DNA of 64,000 nucleotides. Source: Manduca sexta. Taxonomy: Eukaryota > Arthropoda > Insecta > Lepidoptera > Sphingidae. A program made the position numbers and the translations under genes. Location of the stretch: assembly GCF_014839805.1 (NCBI RefSeq), contig NC_051141.1, positions 16,252,777 to 16,316,776 on the forward strand, written 5' to 3'. Below the pieces are notes generated by a model that saw only the letters and a program-made list of their open reading frames with translations, was not told the DNA's origin and made no database searches. Position 1 is the stretch's first letter. Every line of letters begins with the position of its first letter. Shown piece by piece: positions 31,650 to 44,800 of the stretch.

Positions 31650-31900
31650 CTAATTTTAATTATCTTTTAGTTTTCTTTTTATATGTTCCCATAACATTTA
31701 ATAGCAATGTATGTATTTCTTTAATGAATGCTGTGTACTTCTTTAAGTTGTGCATCAATATATAATAATAATATAATCATCATCGTAAATCCTATTATTT
31801 TTAATAAGCCACATATTTACTAACTGTAAATTGTCTAAAATGTTTTGAGATTTTACATATAACACTTTTATCACGATCCACTCGGCAACCCGTCTGTCTG

Positions 31901-32027
31901 AGTCTACCAATCCACATTAGGCCAGCGCGGCGTGGCGGCCTAATGCCTACTCTCAGTAGTAAAGGGGGCTTTTGTTCAGCAGTGAGCAGTGTATAGTATA
32001 GGGTTGGTAATTATAATATTATTATTA
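31901..32027 (+). repeat. SINE-A 3' fragment
   Basis: AGTCTACCAATCCACATTAG to a TATTATTATTA tail, directly followed by SINE-B. Confidence 0.65.
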
Positions 32028-32028
32028 G

Positions 32029-32410
32029 GTCTGCCTCGGTGGCGCAGTTGTAATTGTACACGGTACAAGTACGACTGCCGCGCTGAGGTCCTGGGTTTGT
32101 ATCCCGAGTCGGGCCAAAATAATTGTGACTGGGTTTTTCCATCTTAAAAATTACTCAGTCGCAGTTCGGAGTCAGGGAGTTGGTGTGATACCCCCGTGTC
32201 TTGGAAATCACGTAAAGCTGTCGGTCCTGCGCCTGATTTCTCTCCGGTCATGTCGGATTGTCGTCTCACCGAACTATGAGAGTGAAGGAACAGAGAATGC
32301 ACCCGTGTATTGCGCACAAACTTGTGCACTATAATATCTCCTGCGTATCTGTCTGATCTCCGTTGAGATTGGCCGCCGTGGTCGAAATTCGGCTAGGAGG
32401 GATTCAATTA
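32029..32410 (+). repeat. SINE-B (tRNA-derived), full length
   Basis: Head CTGCCTCGGTGGCGCAGTTG (box A-like) and GGGTTTGTATCCCGAGTCGG (box B-like), then a 300-base body ending GGCCGCCGTGGTCGAAATTC. A second copy is at 45977. Confidence 0.7.
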
Positions 32411-32511
32411 TTTTTACACGACAAATCTTAGATTTTACTCCAGACTTGAAAAAAGTGATCTATAAACACACTGTGTATGTTTTAATTTTTAAAACATGTT
32501 TCATTAACACA

Positions 32512-32688
32512 GGGGCCTTATTTTGTGAAACAGTGTTAACTCGTAACGCGGTCGTGTTACGATCTTCGTGAAATTAGCGTGGAATGGTATTCTGTATGCC
32601 AATTTTTATTGTCTTAAACGCGATACGGCGCGTTACATGCCAGTTACGTATTGTCAAAATAACGTGTGGCATAGAGAATAAGATCCCT
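32512..32688. mobile_element. Foldback MITE, copy 2, just past the CUB-gene stop
   Basis: Same family as 20626-20805 (GGGGCCTTATT start, AATAAGATCCC end). It lies 88 bases downstream of the CUB-gene stop and holds the first AATAAA on that strand (32610-32605). Confidence 0.65.
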
Positions 32689-32775
32689 GAGGTTGAAGAG
32701 GTCTTGAAACTGATACCTGAGCCAACCGACCCACATTAAATAAATTACAAATATCTGTCACAAAAATATATTTAG

Positions 32776-32897
32776 TCACATGACGTTGTTGGTGCAGGGT
32801 TGTTGCACGTAGTTGAGACAAAAGCCGCGATTGTCAATGTCAACAGGTGCCTCCACGTTGTCAGTGTGGAACCAAAGCCTGAAGGGTTTCACCGTAC
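32776..32897 (-). CDS. CUB-protein gene exon 8, terminal
   Basis: 122 bases after acceptor TATTCCAG, found 5.9 kb beyond exon 7 by looking for the family's closing block. It completes Ser across the junction, then encodes TVKPFRLWFHTDNVEAP and RGFCLNYVQQPC, ending NNVM and TGA. It is too short to show as a long open frame. The first canonical AATAAA downstream on this strand is at 32610-32605, inside a MITE. Confidence 0.9.
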
Positions 32898-35800
32898 CTG
32901 GAATAGATCAGATCATATTGTAACCAGCCAAACGGGATAGAAGTTTGAAACTAATAATAATGTTTTTTTTTTATGTCATATGTAGAAGTCTAATCGGACT
33001 AAACAGGTAAATTTCAAACAAATTCTTAGATATAATATAACATTGTCTCTCGATAAACTCAAAAACTAACAAACGGAATTCGATAAAATTTTCAAGAACG
33101 AAGGACATAGACTATTTTTATGCCGGGAAATATCTAGCGGGAATGTTATCCCGGAAAAACTCATTCACGCGAGCGAGGCCGCGAGCAAAAGCAAGTGGAA
33201 ATAAATTTTATTTTATTTGGAATTGATAACTTTACCCGAAACCACTTTAAGCTCAAAGCGCGCATTTCATTCATCACCTTCCATTCGTTAGATAATTTTC
33301 AAATAAATCATAATCAGACGATATAATAGTAAGACAACGTTATTCACATAAGCTGTCATCCTTAATTTGTTTATGTTTTATTTATTTGTTTATCCTACGA
33401 TTAACTGACATGAACGACCATTGAAAAACTAGCCATTTATAAAATTCCTAATACTGATGGCCGCAGATGCCTCTATGAACGTATGATTCGGCGAGCGTGT
33501 TCCGGATAATCTATAGTACTCTGATAAGATTGGCGCAAACGAAACATACTTGACAAACATATTATAAACATTCTCTCTATAATATTATGTGAACTGGCAG
33601 CACAATAGTATTTGAATTTTGATATTTAGAATAAATAACAATGTAATGTACCAAGTGCTGTGTGCTAGCTTGTTATGGTTGTGTTCTAATGTATCGTAAA
33701 CATTGACATATATTATATAGACACGAACATCCATAATATATACTATTTGTTCAAAATCTGAACTAAAATGGCAACCACAACGTCACTGTTATAATCTATT
33801 TATTCAATTGAATAACAAATAATTTTACTTATTTGATTATTATTTTTTATTCAAATCAAGGTTTACACTTAGACTCGTGTTTTTATATTATGAGCGCCAC
33901 TCCGTACATAACCACAAGCATCAATATTGACACCATATTAAAAGCAGTTTGGATGGATGACAGTTCAATTCAGTTGAACACAGGGAATGTTTGGAACGGC
34001 AACTCTAGTACGTAGTACATATGTATCGATGATCTGAAATATATAATTTGGTATTGTACTGAAAACCTAGTTTACTTTCACTCCCTTTTACGCTTATTCT
34101 GCTCTGCAACTCTGCTAGGGCCTCGAAGCCCAAGAAAGGAAGGTATAACATGATAGAAATAGATATCTCGCGGACGTCTACAAAATTAATTTTATTACAA
34201 TCTAGAATTTTCTTTTATGTACACTAGCTCCATTTTTAAACCCCTCGACAGTCTGGTGCGTCATTAAGATGGAGGCAATAAGACCTACTTTATCAACTAT
34301 CTCGACTTAATAAAAACGGAGGCTGCTAAGATAAGAGGATTTCCTTGTTTCAATCATGCTGGAAGTGCAAACTTATTATTGGTATTACAAAAGATTCATT
34401 ATTTTGTTCCGGGGAGGTTTGCTGTAAAATTCCTTTTTTAAATAAAGTTTGTTGGTAGTTTATTGTCAATGGTTAGCAAATGTTGGAAAAATATATGGCT
34501 TTATTCTTTTTAAGTTCCATTACACTTTCATATTATGGACGAATTTTTTTTTATTTCGGACACTTTTCTTACAAACTTTCCGCAATAATACAGAATGTTG
34601 TAAAACTGAGAGTTACAATAACTCCAATTACTTACAAATGGTGTTTGTTATATAATCATGAAAAGTGATTACAGCGAAATACGAATTTTAATATATTTAA
34701 TTGATACTTTGTATCAAATTTATTTATCTTACATATTTCTGGCTCACTATTATAAGGTTCTATGTTATCTATGTTAATTTTTATTTAATTTGCAATAATG
34801 AGATTAAAATGTTTCGTGGTTGTAATAATTGGAAAACACAATAATCCATGATTACGTCTTTATTTTTTTCGGGATTATTGGATATTTTCACTAAAAATGG
34901 CTTAGAGCCGTGTGGCATAATTTAATTTGCACAAAATATACTTATTACATAAAACCCACGTATATTCTATAGACACGAACGTCCGTTTAAACTATTTATT
35001 CCAAATCTTAACTAAAATGGCAACCAAAACGTCACCGTTATACCTATTTAGATGACCGGATTTGTGCTCCAAAAGTTATTACTAATTATTTCCCCTTATA
35101 CCAATCAGTAGAAACGAGATCCGCAGGAGAATCAAAGTAACCGACATAGCCCTTAGAGTTGCGAAACTCAAGTGGCAGTGGGCAGTGCACATAGCTCATA
35201 CTGATGGCCATTGGGACGGAAAAGTTCTGGAGTGACGACCATGAATCGGGAGGCGTAGCGTTGACAGGCCCCCCACGAGATGGACCGACGACCTGGTGAG
35301 GGTCGCCGGAGTCTGATGGATGAGGGCGGCCCAGAACCGGTCCCTGAGGCACTCAATGGAGGAGGCCTATGTCCAGCACTGGACGATTCCCGGCTGAAAT
35401 GATGATGATGATGACATGTCAGCCCGAGCTGATTACTTTGGTTTACCTTACGCGATTCTTATTAATTTTATCCCTAATTTAACATATCTGTAGTTATATA
35501 AGTGATTTTAATTGTTATTTAGAAATAACAACAATTATTCTTATAAATTGTTTTGTCGCAGCGACCTTAGGTATTAATACAAAATTACATATTTACAAAA
35601 AATATGCTAATATGCGAATTAAAAACGTGCAAATAGACATAAATGAAGTATTTCACATTGGTGTTTGATATTTCACAGTAGATTGAGTAACCAAAGCATG
35701 AGCGCAAAATTTTTGTACGACAATCTTGTCAATGTCCGCTCTATATAAATACGTTAATAACAACCTATTGGATTGGATGACTGACCCCCTATCTAACTTC

Positions 35801-38800
35801 AATTATTACTCCTTTCAAGAGCTTCCCAACTGGGAATCGAACTCTGCTCACATTGGAAATTGTTCTTAAAACCATGTCGGCCTTGTATCGTATGCTGTCC
35901 CTCTCAGCACAGGTCTCTACTACTGAAAGAATATCAGTCCTGCTCCACCACGCTGGCATAGTACGAGTAGGCATACTTTGCTACTACAATTATATTTTTT
36001 TAAAATATACCACAACATCAATATATATGTACTTCGTACTAGATCTGGTGTTCTCATTGTGTTCGACTCAATTGTACTGCAATCCATACAACTGACTTCA
36101 ACATGACTTCAACATTACAGCTTGTGGTTATGTACGGAGTGACGCTCATTATATAAGAACTCGAGTCTAACTGTATCCCGGTTTACAGTTAGACTCGAGT
36201 CGGTGAATAAAAATATTACTTAAATAAGTAAATATAAACTATTTTTCGGAATTCATGGTCACGGGGTGGGACTGAAGGCTGCAAAGTCTTCGAAACGTCG
36301 GGAGAAAACTAAAATATTAAAACCGCGATAAATTCCGAAATATAGTTTAATTTTAATGTCTAACTTTCGCGTAAACATAAGAAATCATTATAAAATTATT
36401 TGTTGTTCAAGTGAATAAATAGGTTATAACCGTGACATTTTGGTTGCCATTTAAGTTCAAATTTTCGATAAATAGTTTATATTGTGGACGTTCATGTGTA
36501 TAGAATATACTTCAATGTACTACAATAACAAAGTGCCCTATACATGTTGACATCAAAAGTTATTTATTTAATAGTGTTATGATCAACTAGTGGTCGCGTG
36601 TGGTTGTCATTCGTTCGGATCCCGCGGGAACAGCCAGTAATGATATAGTTTTAAAACAGGAATGAGGTATCTCTGTTGGGAGCTGTGAGGTTATAATACA
36701 AGTATTAGCTGCGGTTCCGGCTGCGTAAAAGTATTTAGGAGTAATGTAGGTATATGCCTAATAATATCAGCCCTGTATTATATATTGTCGCACTGTTGGG
36801 CAGGGGCCTCCTCTACTACTGAGAGGGATTAGGCCTTAGTCCACCACGCTGGCCTAGTGCGGATTGGTAGACTTCACACACCTTCGAAATTCTTATAGAG
36901 AACTTCTCAGGTGTGCAGGTTTCCTCACAATGTTTTCCTTCACCGTTAAAGCAAGCGATATTTCACAAAGAATATACACATAATTTTTAGAAAACTCAGA
37001 GGTTCCCTTGGGTTTTGAACCTGCGGACATTCGTCTCGGCAGTCCGTTCCACAACCAACTAGATACAGATGGACAGTATAATATGGGCAGAATATAGGCT
37101 AGGTTACATAAATATCAAATATCAGAAGAGATAGATGCAAACGAATATACATTTCTATACTTAGTTTATGATAATAGTATAGACATACGAATGTTGTACG
37201 ATTGAATTTTTTGTGCTTATAATATCGTTTTTCGCAACCGACGTCAATTCAACAACACATAAACCCGACTTAATTTAATTTCCACCTTTCGGGATATTTA
37301 CATTGTAAGAAGGGCAAGTGTAGCTGTTCAGGGACCTGTAGAAAGTGGGCGTTAAACGAGGGAGCAACAAAATGTGCTAGGTCATTTAAACTTTATCGAT
37401 GTACATAAATGTATAAATTAGTGCTGTTAAAGATTCAAAGCATATTCTCGTACTATTCTCTACATGGCCGAATACCACGCGTAAAACAGCTTAAATTAAT
37501 TTTATTTTTATTTATCTATCCTGCAATTCTTGATTCCCAGCAAAATATTTGTCAAGTCTGTTCATAAACCTGTTCACATTTAATTTGTATTCTAAAGTTT
37601 AAATAGCGATAAAAATAATAATTAGTCTTGGACTATTCGAAATAGATATTAGATTAATAAACGGGCTTATAATGGTTAGCGTGAATGTAATTTAATTCCA
37701 AGACCAAATAACACCGTTTTTAGGGCGCGTCACCCGATGTAGAATGAGGTAGGCAGGTCTTTTCATTTAATAACTATGACTTGCTCGTGGCTCCGCCTGA
37801 TACTCTATTTCAAATTGAAGTCCTAGTTTGTATATCTTCGATATAAAATAAGTATGTTTAAAGTATATCTATGATTTGGCATTTCTGATGCCTGATTTCT
37901 TTCGAAGTTCAAACCCATTTAATGCCCTGCGATAATTTTAACATCTAAATACTTTCACACACTTTCCCATTTGTTATATTATTTGAAAGCGTCGTATTTT
38001 ATATTCCCTTTCCTTTCTTTTAAAACTTAAACGTGGTCTACTGAAAATATTGAATTTACAGCATGAAGTCGACTTAACTTTCATTATTGAATATATTGTT
38101 TAGTAGGTTAATAGCCTGTAATAGGCTGCAGAGTTTGTATCCTTATTGTTTTTGTTATAATCTCTTCAACCACTGCTTCGTTTCCGAAAATTATTTTACT
38201 TATAGGGAGTTATATAATTAATTTTAATAAAAATAGTTATATAGTTAACTGCCTAGTTTGCTAGTATTTGCATTTCAAAATGTTATGTCCTATCCCATCT
38301 AAACCTCGCATAATGGGAGTCTTTGTAACAATGAAGTACTGTTAGTTTTATGAAACTGTTTAAATGATTGAAGTTTGAAACAAAGTTTTATCCAGGTGGC
38401 GAATTTTATGAATGAACATTTTTATTTATTTATATCATATTATATAACATAACAATGACTTAACAATACTAAAGTGCTGTTGTACAAACAAAGTAGGTAT
38501 TTAATTGGTTTCCAGTAACTTTGGGCTACGTCTAAGAATTCCTGCATATTGCAAACAATTTATACCCATATTTTCACAAATAATGTCGCGTTACTGTAAT
38601 TTTCTGAGTTGTATTTACTGCGCCACATAATTGCATTTGGAGCGCTCTATTTCAAAGTGTTCTGTTGCGGCATAATAAATCAGGATATTTAGATCTTGCA
38701 AAGGATACCGATTTGTATCTAACAGTTAGGTTTTAAGGCTATCTCTGTACATGATACTTACTAAGCACTGTGGTTGACTGCATAGAGAGATCGGCAGAGA

Positions 38801-41800
38801 AGGTGCCGCCACATATCCTGTCTGTACATAAGGCCTGGGCTGGTTGAATTCGTCCAACGTTGGCGGCACATGGGACCAACAGCCAGTCGTTGGCGCAATT
38901 GTTGGGACCAGCTCCAGATCCAATCATGGAGTTGACTGGATTGTTGCTGTTACCGCTCAATGTGAAGGCACGGGAACGGTTATTCACTGTGAAAGAAATA
39001 GAAAATAAATGACGATATACATCATTAAAACATGTAGCCCTCACATTTCGCTGGTACGTATGTAAGAACATGAATTTGCTATATTGAGCTATCTAATTCA
39101 CTCTCGTCCCCCACTCGAACTATATATAAGTTCATGATATTATATAAGGTTCTTAACTTTTCAAGCATCCAACACGACAGATTCTAGAATCTATTAGATA
39201 TTCCAAAGGTTAGACATAAGCCTCGCTGAGTTCGGAATCTATTAGAAGGCTTAATAGTTGCAGTTCGGAATTGAACAGTTTCGAGATTTATATAAGGATT
39301 TGGGAGTAAATGTTGAGGTTCAATTTGTGTCAAGGGCCAGTTGATTTTGGATCACGGATAACTTCAACTGGTTTCGAACGCGAAAGTTTGTGCTGTTCGA
39401 GAGTTTGTGAAAGCGATTAGATAATTAGACTGGGGTATTCCTACTTCTGGACTACTTCGATGGAGTATTTGTACTGCATGCGCGGTACGGCAGCGCTATG
39501 AGGTCCTGGGATCGAATCTCAGGTCGGACAAATTGATATTAGGGTTTTTGTGCTCAGTATTAGCCCGGAGTTTGGAATTTTGCCCGATATGGCAATAGGC
39601 TCGCCCTCTATCAAATCATGTGACGGGGCACATGGGTGTCTTGGTTGCACCTCTGCATACGCCTTCGGGGATAAATGCGTGATATGTGTGTATTCCTACT
39701 TCCTATGTTTATTATAAGTAATTCTTATTTCTAGAGAATTTGTCTAAAAACAGACTTGTTATTTACGTGATTAGTTCCAAAATAGAATTGAGTATTATGA
39801 TAAGAGAAGTTTTTAATTTTGATATATTAAGGAAACGTCTTGTGAAATGTCGAGAAAAAAATTTAATTATAAAAAATATTGAAATATTAATTTACGAGGA
39901 TATTTGAATGTTTGTTAGAAGTAAACGCATAATGGTTGGAATAAAAGTTGTCACTACGAGAGAAGGTCTTCAACGAATATGTAGATTATTTTTATCGTGC
40001 ACCTCTTGGACTTCTACCCAAAGATTTCCACGCGAACGTGCGATGAAATATCTAAATTAAAATCTGGTGTTTTATTAAAACCTGAGCATAGTTTTAAAAC
40101 GATTTCATTAATGCATTTTAATCACTCGTTACAATACATTCTAGGTTTAAATTCCTATCTACATGGCAAACGAACCGGTAACAGTTTGTCAATTGAAGCC
40201 TCGTCCGTTCTTTGTCGAACTATCTTTTCGTTTCCACATTTATACCAGAGTAATTTAAAGTATAGCGAGATTTAAATTAATTGGTCGTTCGGTACACCGA
40301 GACAAGACAAATTAGACTTAGATTTTATATTTCAAAACGAAAATAGATACATGGAAATGTATTTAACCGTGGATTGCATATGGGTGGATAATTTCTAGAA
40401 CAATTATGAGGTTTTTAAAGGATTTTGTATAATAGTTAGTATACATTTTTGATTTTGGTAATAATATTTTAATAGTTTTGATATATATTTATATTTATAA
40501 AATAAGTAAATTATATTGCTGGTGGTAGGATATATTATATCCGCTCGGATAGCGACCGCCACACACAATTTGTTAAAACCCGTTATAGTGCCCCACGTAA
40601 GTCACGTTCCGGGATAAGCCTGTGTATATCCGGTTCTAACAGGCCGGTATAATTGTGTCGACTAGCGAGGGATAATTATCTCTCGTCAATCGACATTCTA
40701 TTGGACCCCACTTCACTCACCATCTGATGCAGTGGGGTCAATTGGCATGCGCAAAACAAAAAATTGTCCGATAGGTATATTTATTTTATATTAATTTAGT
40801 AAAATTATGATAAATTTAGTAACAGAAACAATAATATACTTAAAAATATGAACTACGTTTTAAAAATAAAATATTTTATTTTTTAAATTTTTTTATTTTG
40901 GTTTGGATAAGTAGCTTCACTGTGCCTGATGTTAAGCGAAGTGAAGCACAAAGAAAGTGCTGACCGGCCAAAGTTACGAGCGTCCCCAGACGGTAGGCAC
41001 AGTCACATGTGCAATGTGCATGCATGCATGTATGTATTTGTATTGCCTCTTATCTAATTCTAAAAGTATTTGAAGCAAATTTTTGCGAAGAACATTTTGA
41101 TGAAACAAATAAGTCCAAGTCCAAAATAGGTCATAGATTTAAGTAAGACGCTTAAGGCGCGCACGCCCCCTGCATTAGTGCGACAGCGAGAACGCCAAAA
41201 AAAGGTTTAGTACGTATTTTACATTTCACTACTGTTCTTCGGACATGTATGAAGTTTATTTCTTAAGTCAACACAATCTATTTCGCTAGTGCGTAATTTG
41301 TGGAGATACATAGTTTCAAGCAATATTCGTCTACATTTTAAACACAAGCTTGTATTTGTGGAGGAGGTTTACAAAGGTCCGATATCGTGTCGTTTTCACA
41401 AATGTATTACGATCTTCATGTCAGCAAAGTGATATTGGGTTTTTTTATTCAGTAATAGCCAGAGATTGGAATTTATGTCTGATATGGCAATAGGCTCGCC
41501 TCCTATCATATCTTGGGGGGGGGGGGGGAACTAATTCCATAATTCCACAACTACCTACCCCTTCAGGGATAGAAAATGTGTGTGTGAATGTGTGTGTAAT
41601 TCAATATCATTTGCAAAATAATCATGTTTTTTTCCACTCATAGTATAATACTACTTAATTCGCACCTGTATCAGGGCACACACTATACTGTATCCCGCAG
41701 AAGTTCCTCTCCATCCGTATGCAGATCCCGTAGTCTTGGTTGCTGAGCTGGAGGCCGGACGCAGGGTCGTAGTTGAAAGAGCGGAGCTGACCAGACACAC

Positions 41801-44800
41801 CTGTGTAGTATTGGAGGCATCCTTCTTCCGCTATAAGCAAAAAAATATTCTTGACCCTTTGATACTGAACCGTGAGACTTAAACCTGATTAAGATGGATC
41901 AGATCATTGCTAGAAATACCGCACGGAATGGCTGCGTTTTGAACGTCTGTCAAAAGCGTCGTATGCATCAATATAATATAATATGTACTATGTACTAGAT
42001 TTGGCGTTCCGAACATTCACTGTGTTCAACGGAATTGAACTGCAAACCATTCAAACTGACTTTAGTATGGTCAATATTCATAGCTTGTGGTTGTGTACGG
42101 AGTGGCGCTCATTATATGAGAACTCGAGTCTATGTGTAAACTTGAATTTGAATAAAAAATATTAGTCAAATAAGTAAAATTATTAGTTATTCAAGTGAAT
42201 AAAACGGTTATAACAGTGATGTTTTGGTTGCCATTTTACTTCAGATTTGAACAAATAGTTTATATAGACTTTCGTGTCTATAGAATATACGTCAATGGTG
42301 GTATATATAGCAACAAAAGTAGCTGAAAAAGTCATATCGCGTTTAAGGCTTTCTGTCCTTATCAACGCACTTGTTTTATGTATAATAAAATCTACAAAGG
42401 GTTTACTTTATTTTAGTTGAAGAAAAAATAATATTCCGATTAAAATCGTTGTATAGAAACGCTTTTAATTTATCACTTATTTTTCTGGCTGATTGTACAA
42501 ATGTCAACGCGGGGCAGCCATTTCGCATATTCAGACGACGATCAATAATTGTGTACGATAATTGCTAATGATTGATCCATTTATCCGACATTTTCAATAA
42601 ACGAACCCATTCGCTTTTTTCGATCTATCTAAAAAATGGACCAATCAGAACATATTTCTCGAAATCAGATTGAAGATTGAGATTGGGATCGTTTAATCAT
42701 TAAACTTTAATGAATATTAGTCTTTAATTCGATAATTATTAAGTATTTACGGTAGATATATTCGTTTTGTTCTAACTGATACTTTATGTTTGTAGAATTA
42801 TTTAAGTCACCATTAGATTATAGATGAAAAACGCTATTGGATCTATACGTTGCTGCTTTGTGAATATTTTTTAAAAGTAGGGAATTTCATTGATTGACAT
42901 TTTCTGGTCATCGTAGTATCTTATCTTTTTCTTACGCTATCGGACTACCTGTGCGATTACACCGTGCACTTGAATGAATGGACAATATGCCAGAGGCGGA
43001 AGGTGAAATTTTCCGAAAGGATAGCCTAGCATACTGATATGCATAAATTCAGCCTGCAAATTATTTTAATGATAATAACATTTTAAATAGATTCTACATA
43101 AAAGGAAACCAACAGGAATCAAGTTTTATGGACCCTTCTGCAATATGCCTTATGCGACCTCTCTCTCGCTTCGGTTGCTTGCTGCTTGCTGTTCGTTGTT
43201 GCTTCGGTTGCTCTCTCTCGCTTCGGTTGCTTGTAAGTGTTATTTGCCATCAGGCGGCTTGCTCATCCTATCATTCAATTACAATAAAAGTCCCCCCATG
43301 ACCATGAAGGCTGCAAAGTCTTCGAAACGTTGGGAGAAAAATAAAATACTAACCGCGATACAATCCGAAAATAAGTTTAATTTCAACGTCTAATATTCGC
43401 GTAAACATAAGAAATCATTATACAATAAAAAAAATACATTTCTTAACATTTCATAACGTTAACTTTTTAAACAAACAGCGAGTTGCAAAGTTATCTAACA
43501 TCGGTTATACATCTAACGTTTTAAGATTAGTTATTAATTTAAGTACCAACCTTTATAAATGGTACTGCAAGGAATCTGGGTCACCTTCACTTTCCAAAGT
43601 CTTTCGAATGATGTGCCGCTGGTTACAAAGGTCAATTTAACAGGATTCGTGGTGCCTACCCCGGCGTCAATGTACACTGTAACATAAATAAGTTCAATAA
43701 TATTCAATTCTAGCTTTTATTGTGAGCGTGTGACAGCCCTATTTTGGAAATCAAAATTATTTTATTGCTTTGTATGATACAGTATATAATGCTATAAATG
43801 TTTCATGGAAATTAATATCTGTAACTTTGTCTAACTATTCTGAGTTACTCGTTATAAAGCCAAACCACGCTTAGCATTAAATAATGTTAATTTAAACTAA
43901 TTAATAATGTTACATTAAAATTCACATTATAGAATGGTCAGGCTTTTTAGCCTATTAAGGTCAGGGAGGCCTATTCTGTCTACGGAGTAATTCCGTCTTT
44001 TTTGCAATTACGGGCGATCGAATCGAAAGACAATTTTGATAGGCATATAGATAATTAGGTAGAAAATCCCCTTTTTACCAATACGATTCTTAAAGCTATA
44101 TATTACTTACTGGTGGCAGGTCTCTCATATGTGAGAGTCCGCCTGGGTAGGTACCAATGCAATGTCTATTTCTACCGCCAAGCAGCAGTGTGTAGTCACT
44201 GTTGTGTTCTGATTTGGAGGACATTGTAGCTAGTGTAACTACTGGACATAATAAGACTTAACATCTCATGTCTTAGGATGGCGAGCGCAGTGGAATACCA
44301 AACAATATTTTGTAATTCAAGGTCTTGAATGATGTTTCTTCTGTTTATGGGCGGTCGTATTAGCCATCAGGTCATCCATCAGGCGAACAGCTGGTTCGTC
44401 TCGTCATTCAAAACGTTAAGAAAAAAGAAAAAAAACATTGATTAGATCGCCTGTAATCGCGAAAAGACGCTTTTGCCCCGTAGACGCAATAGGGCCCTCT
44501 AACCTTGAGTCGATCGTTATATTTAGTGTTTTCTCTTACTATGGCCGCCTTGGTTGACTCCGCAAATGCCCGGCACAGGATTTCCTCCCGATACTATGAA
44601 CTGATCCTGGTTGCAGACGTGGTTCGTTTGATCAGGACCAGCAATGGCGAACCTCACGAAGTCCAGCCTGGAATGACGAGTGTAACTCAATGAAAACTTT
44701 CCATAGTTAATGATGCGTGTGATGTTATTAATGGTCTAACTCTAATTGCTAGCCTCTACACTCTACACTCTATGTAACTGCATATTATTGTATTGGTCAA

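Larger units (their letters stand above)
24605..32775. other. Spacer between the stomatin and CUB genes
   Basis: It holds repeats H, D, E, R, SINE-A, an RTE fragment, the foldback MITE, a 23-base hairpin and the small ORF at 30526. The missing 5' exon(s) of the stomatin gene should be here or further right, but I could not identify them. 28150-28480 is moderately GC-rich with overlapping open frames and looks repeat-derived. Confidence 0.5.
32898..38761 (-). other. CUB-gene intron 7, 5.9 kb
   Basis: The largest CUB intron. It holds repeats E (three copies, one split by F), an RTE stub, repeat G, SINE-A and a Lep-type fragment. No additional exon seen. Confidence 0.7.

Noticed and set aside
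32125..32334. Frames on both strands
   Set aside because: They lie entirely inside SINE-B.
44505..44693. Plus-strand 62-codon frame
   Set aside because: Shadow of CUB exon 4 on the minus strand.
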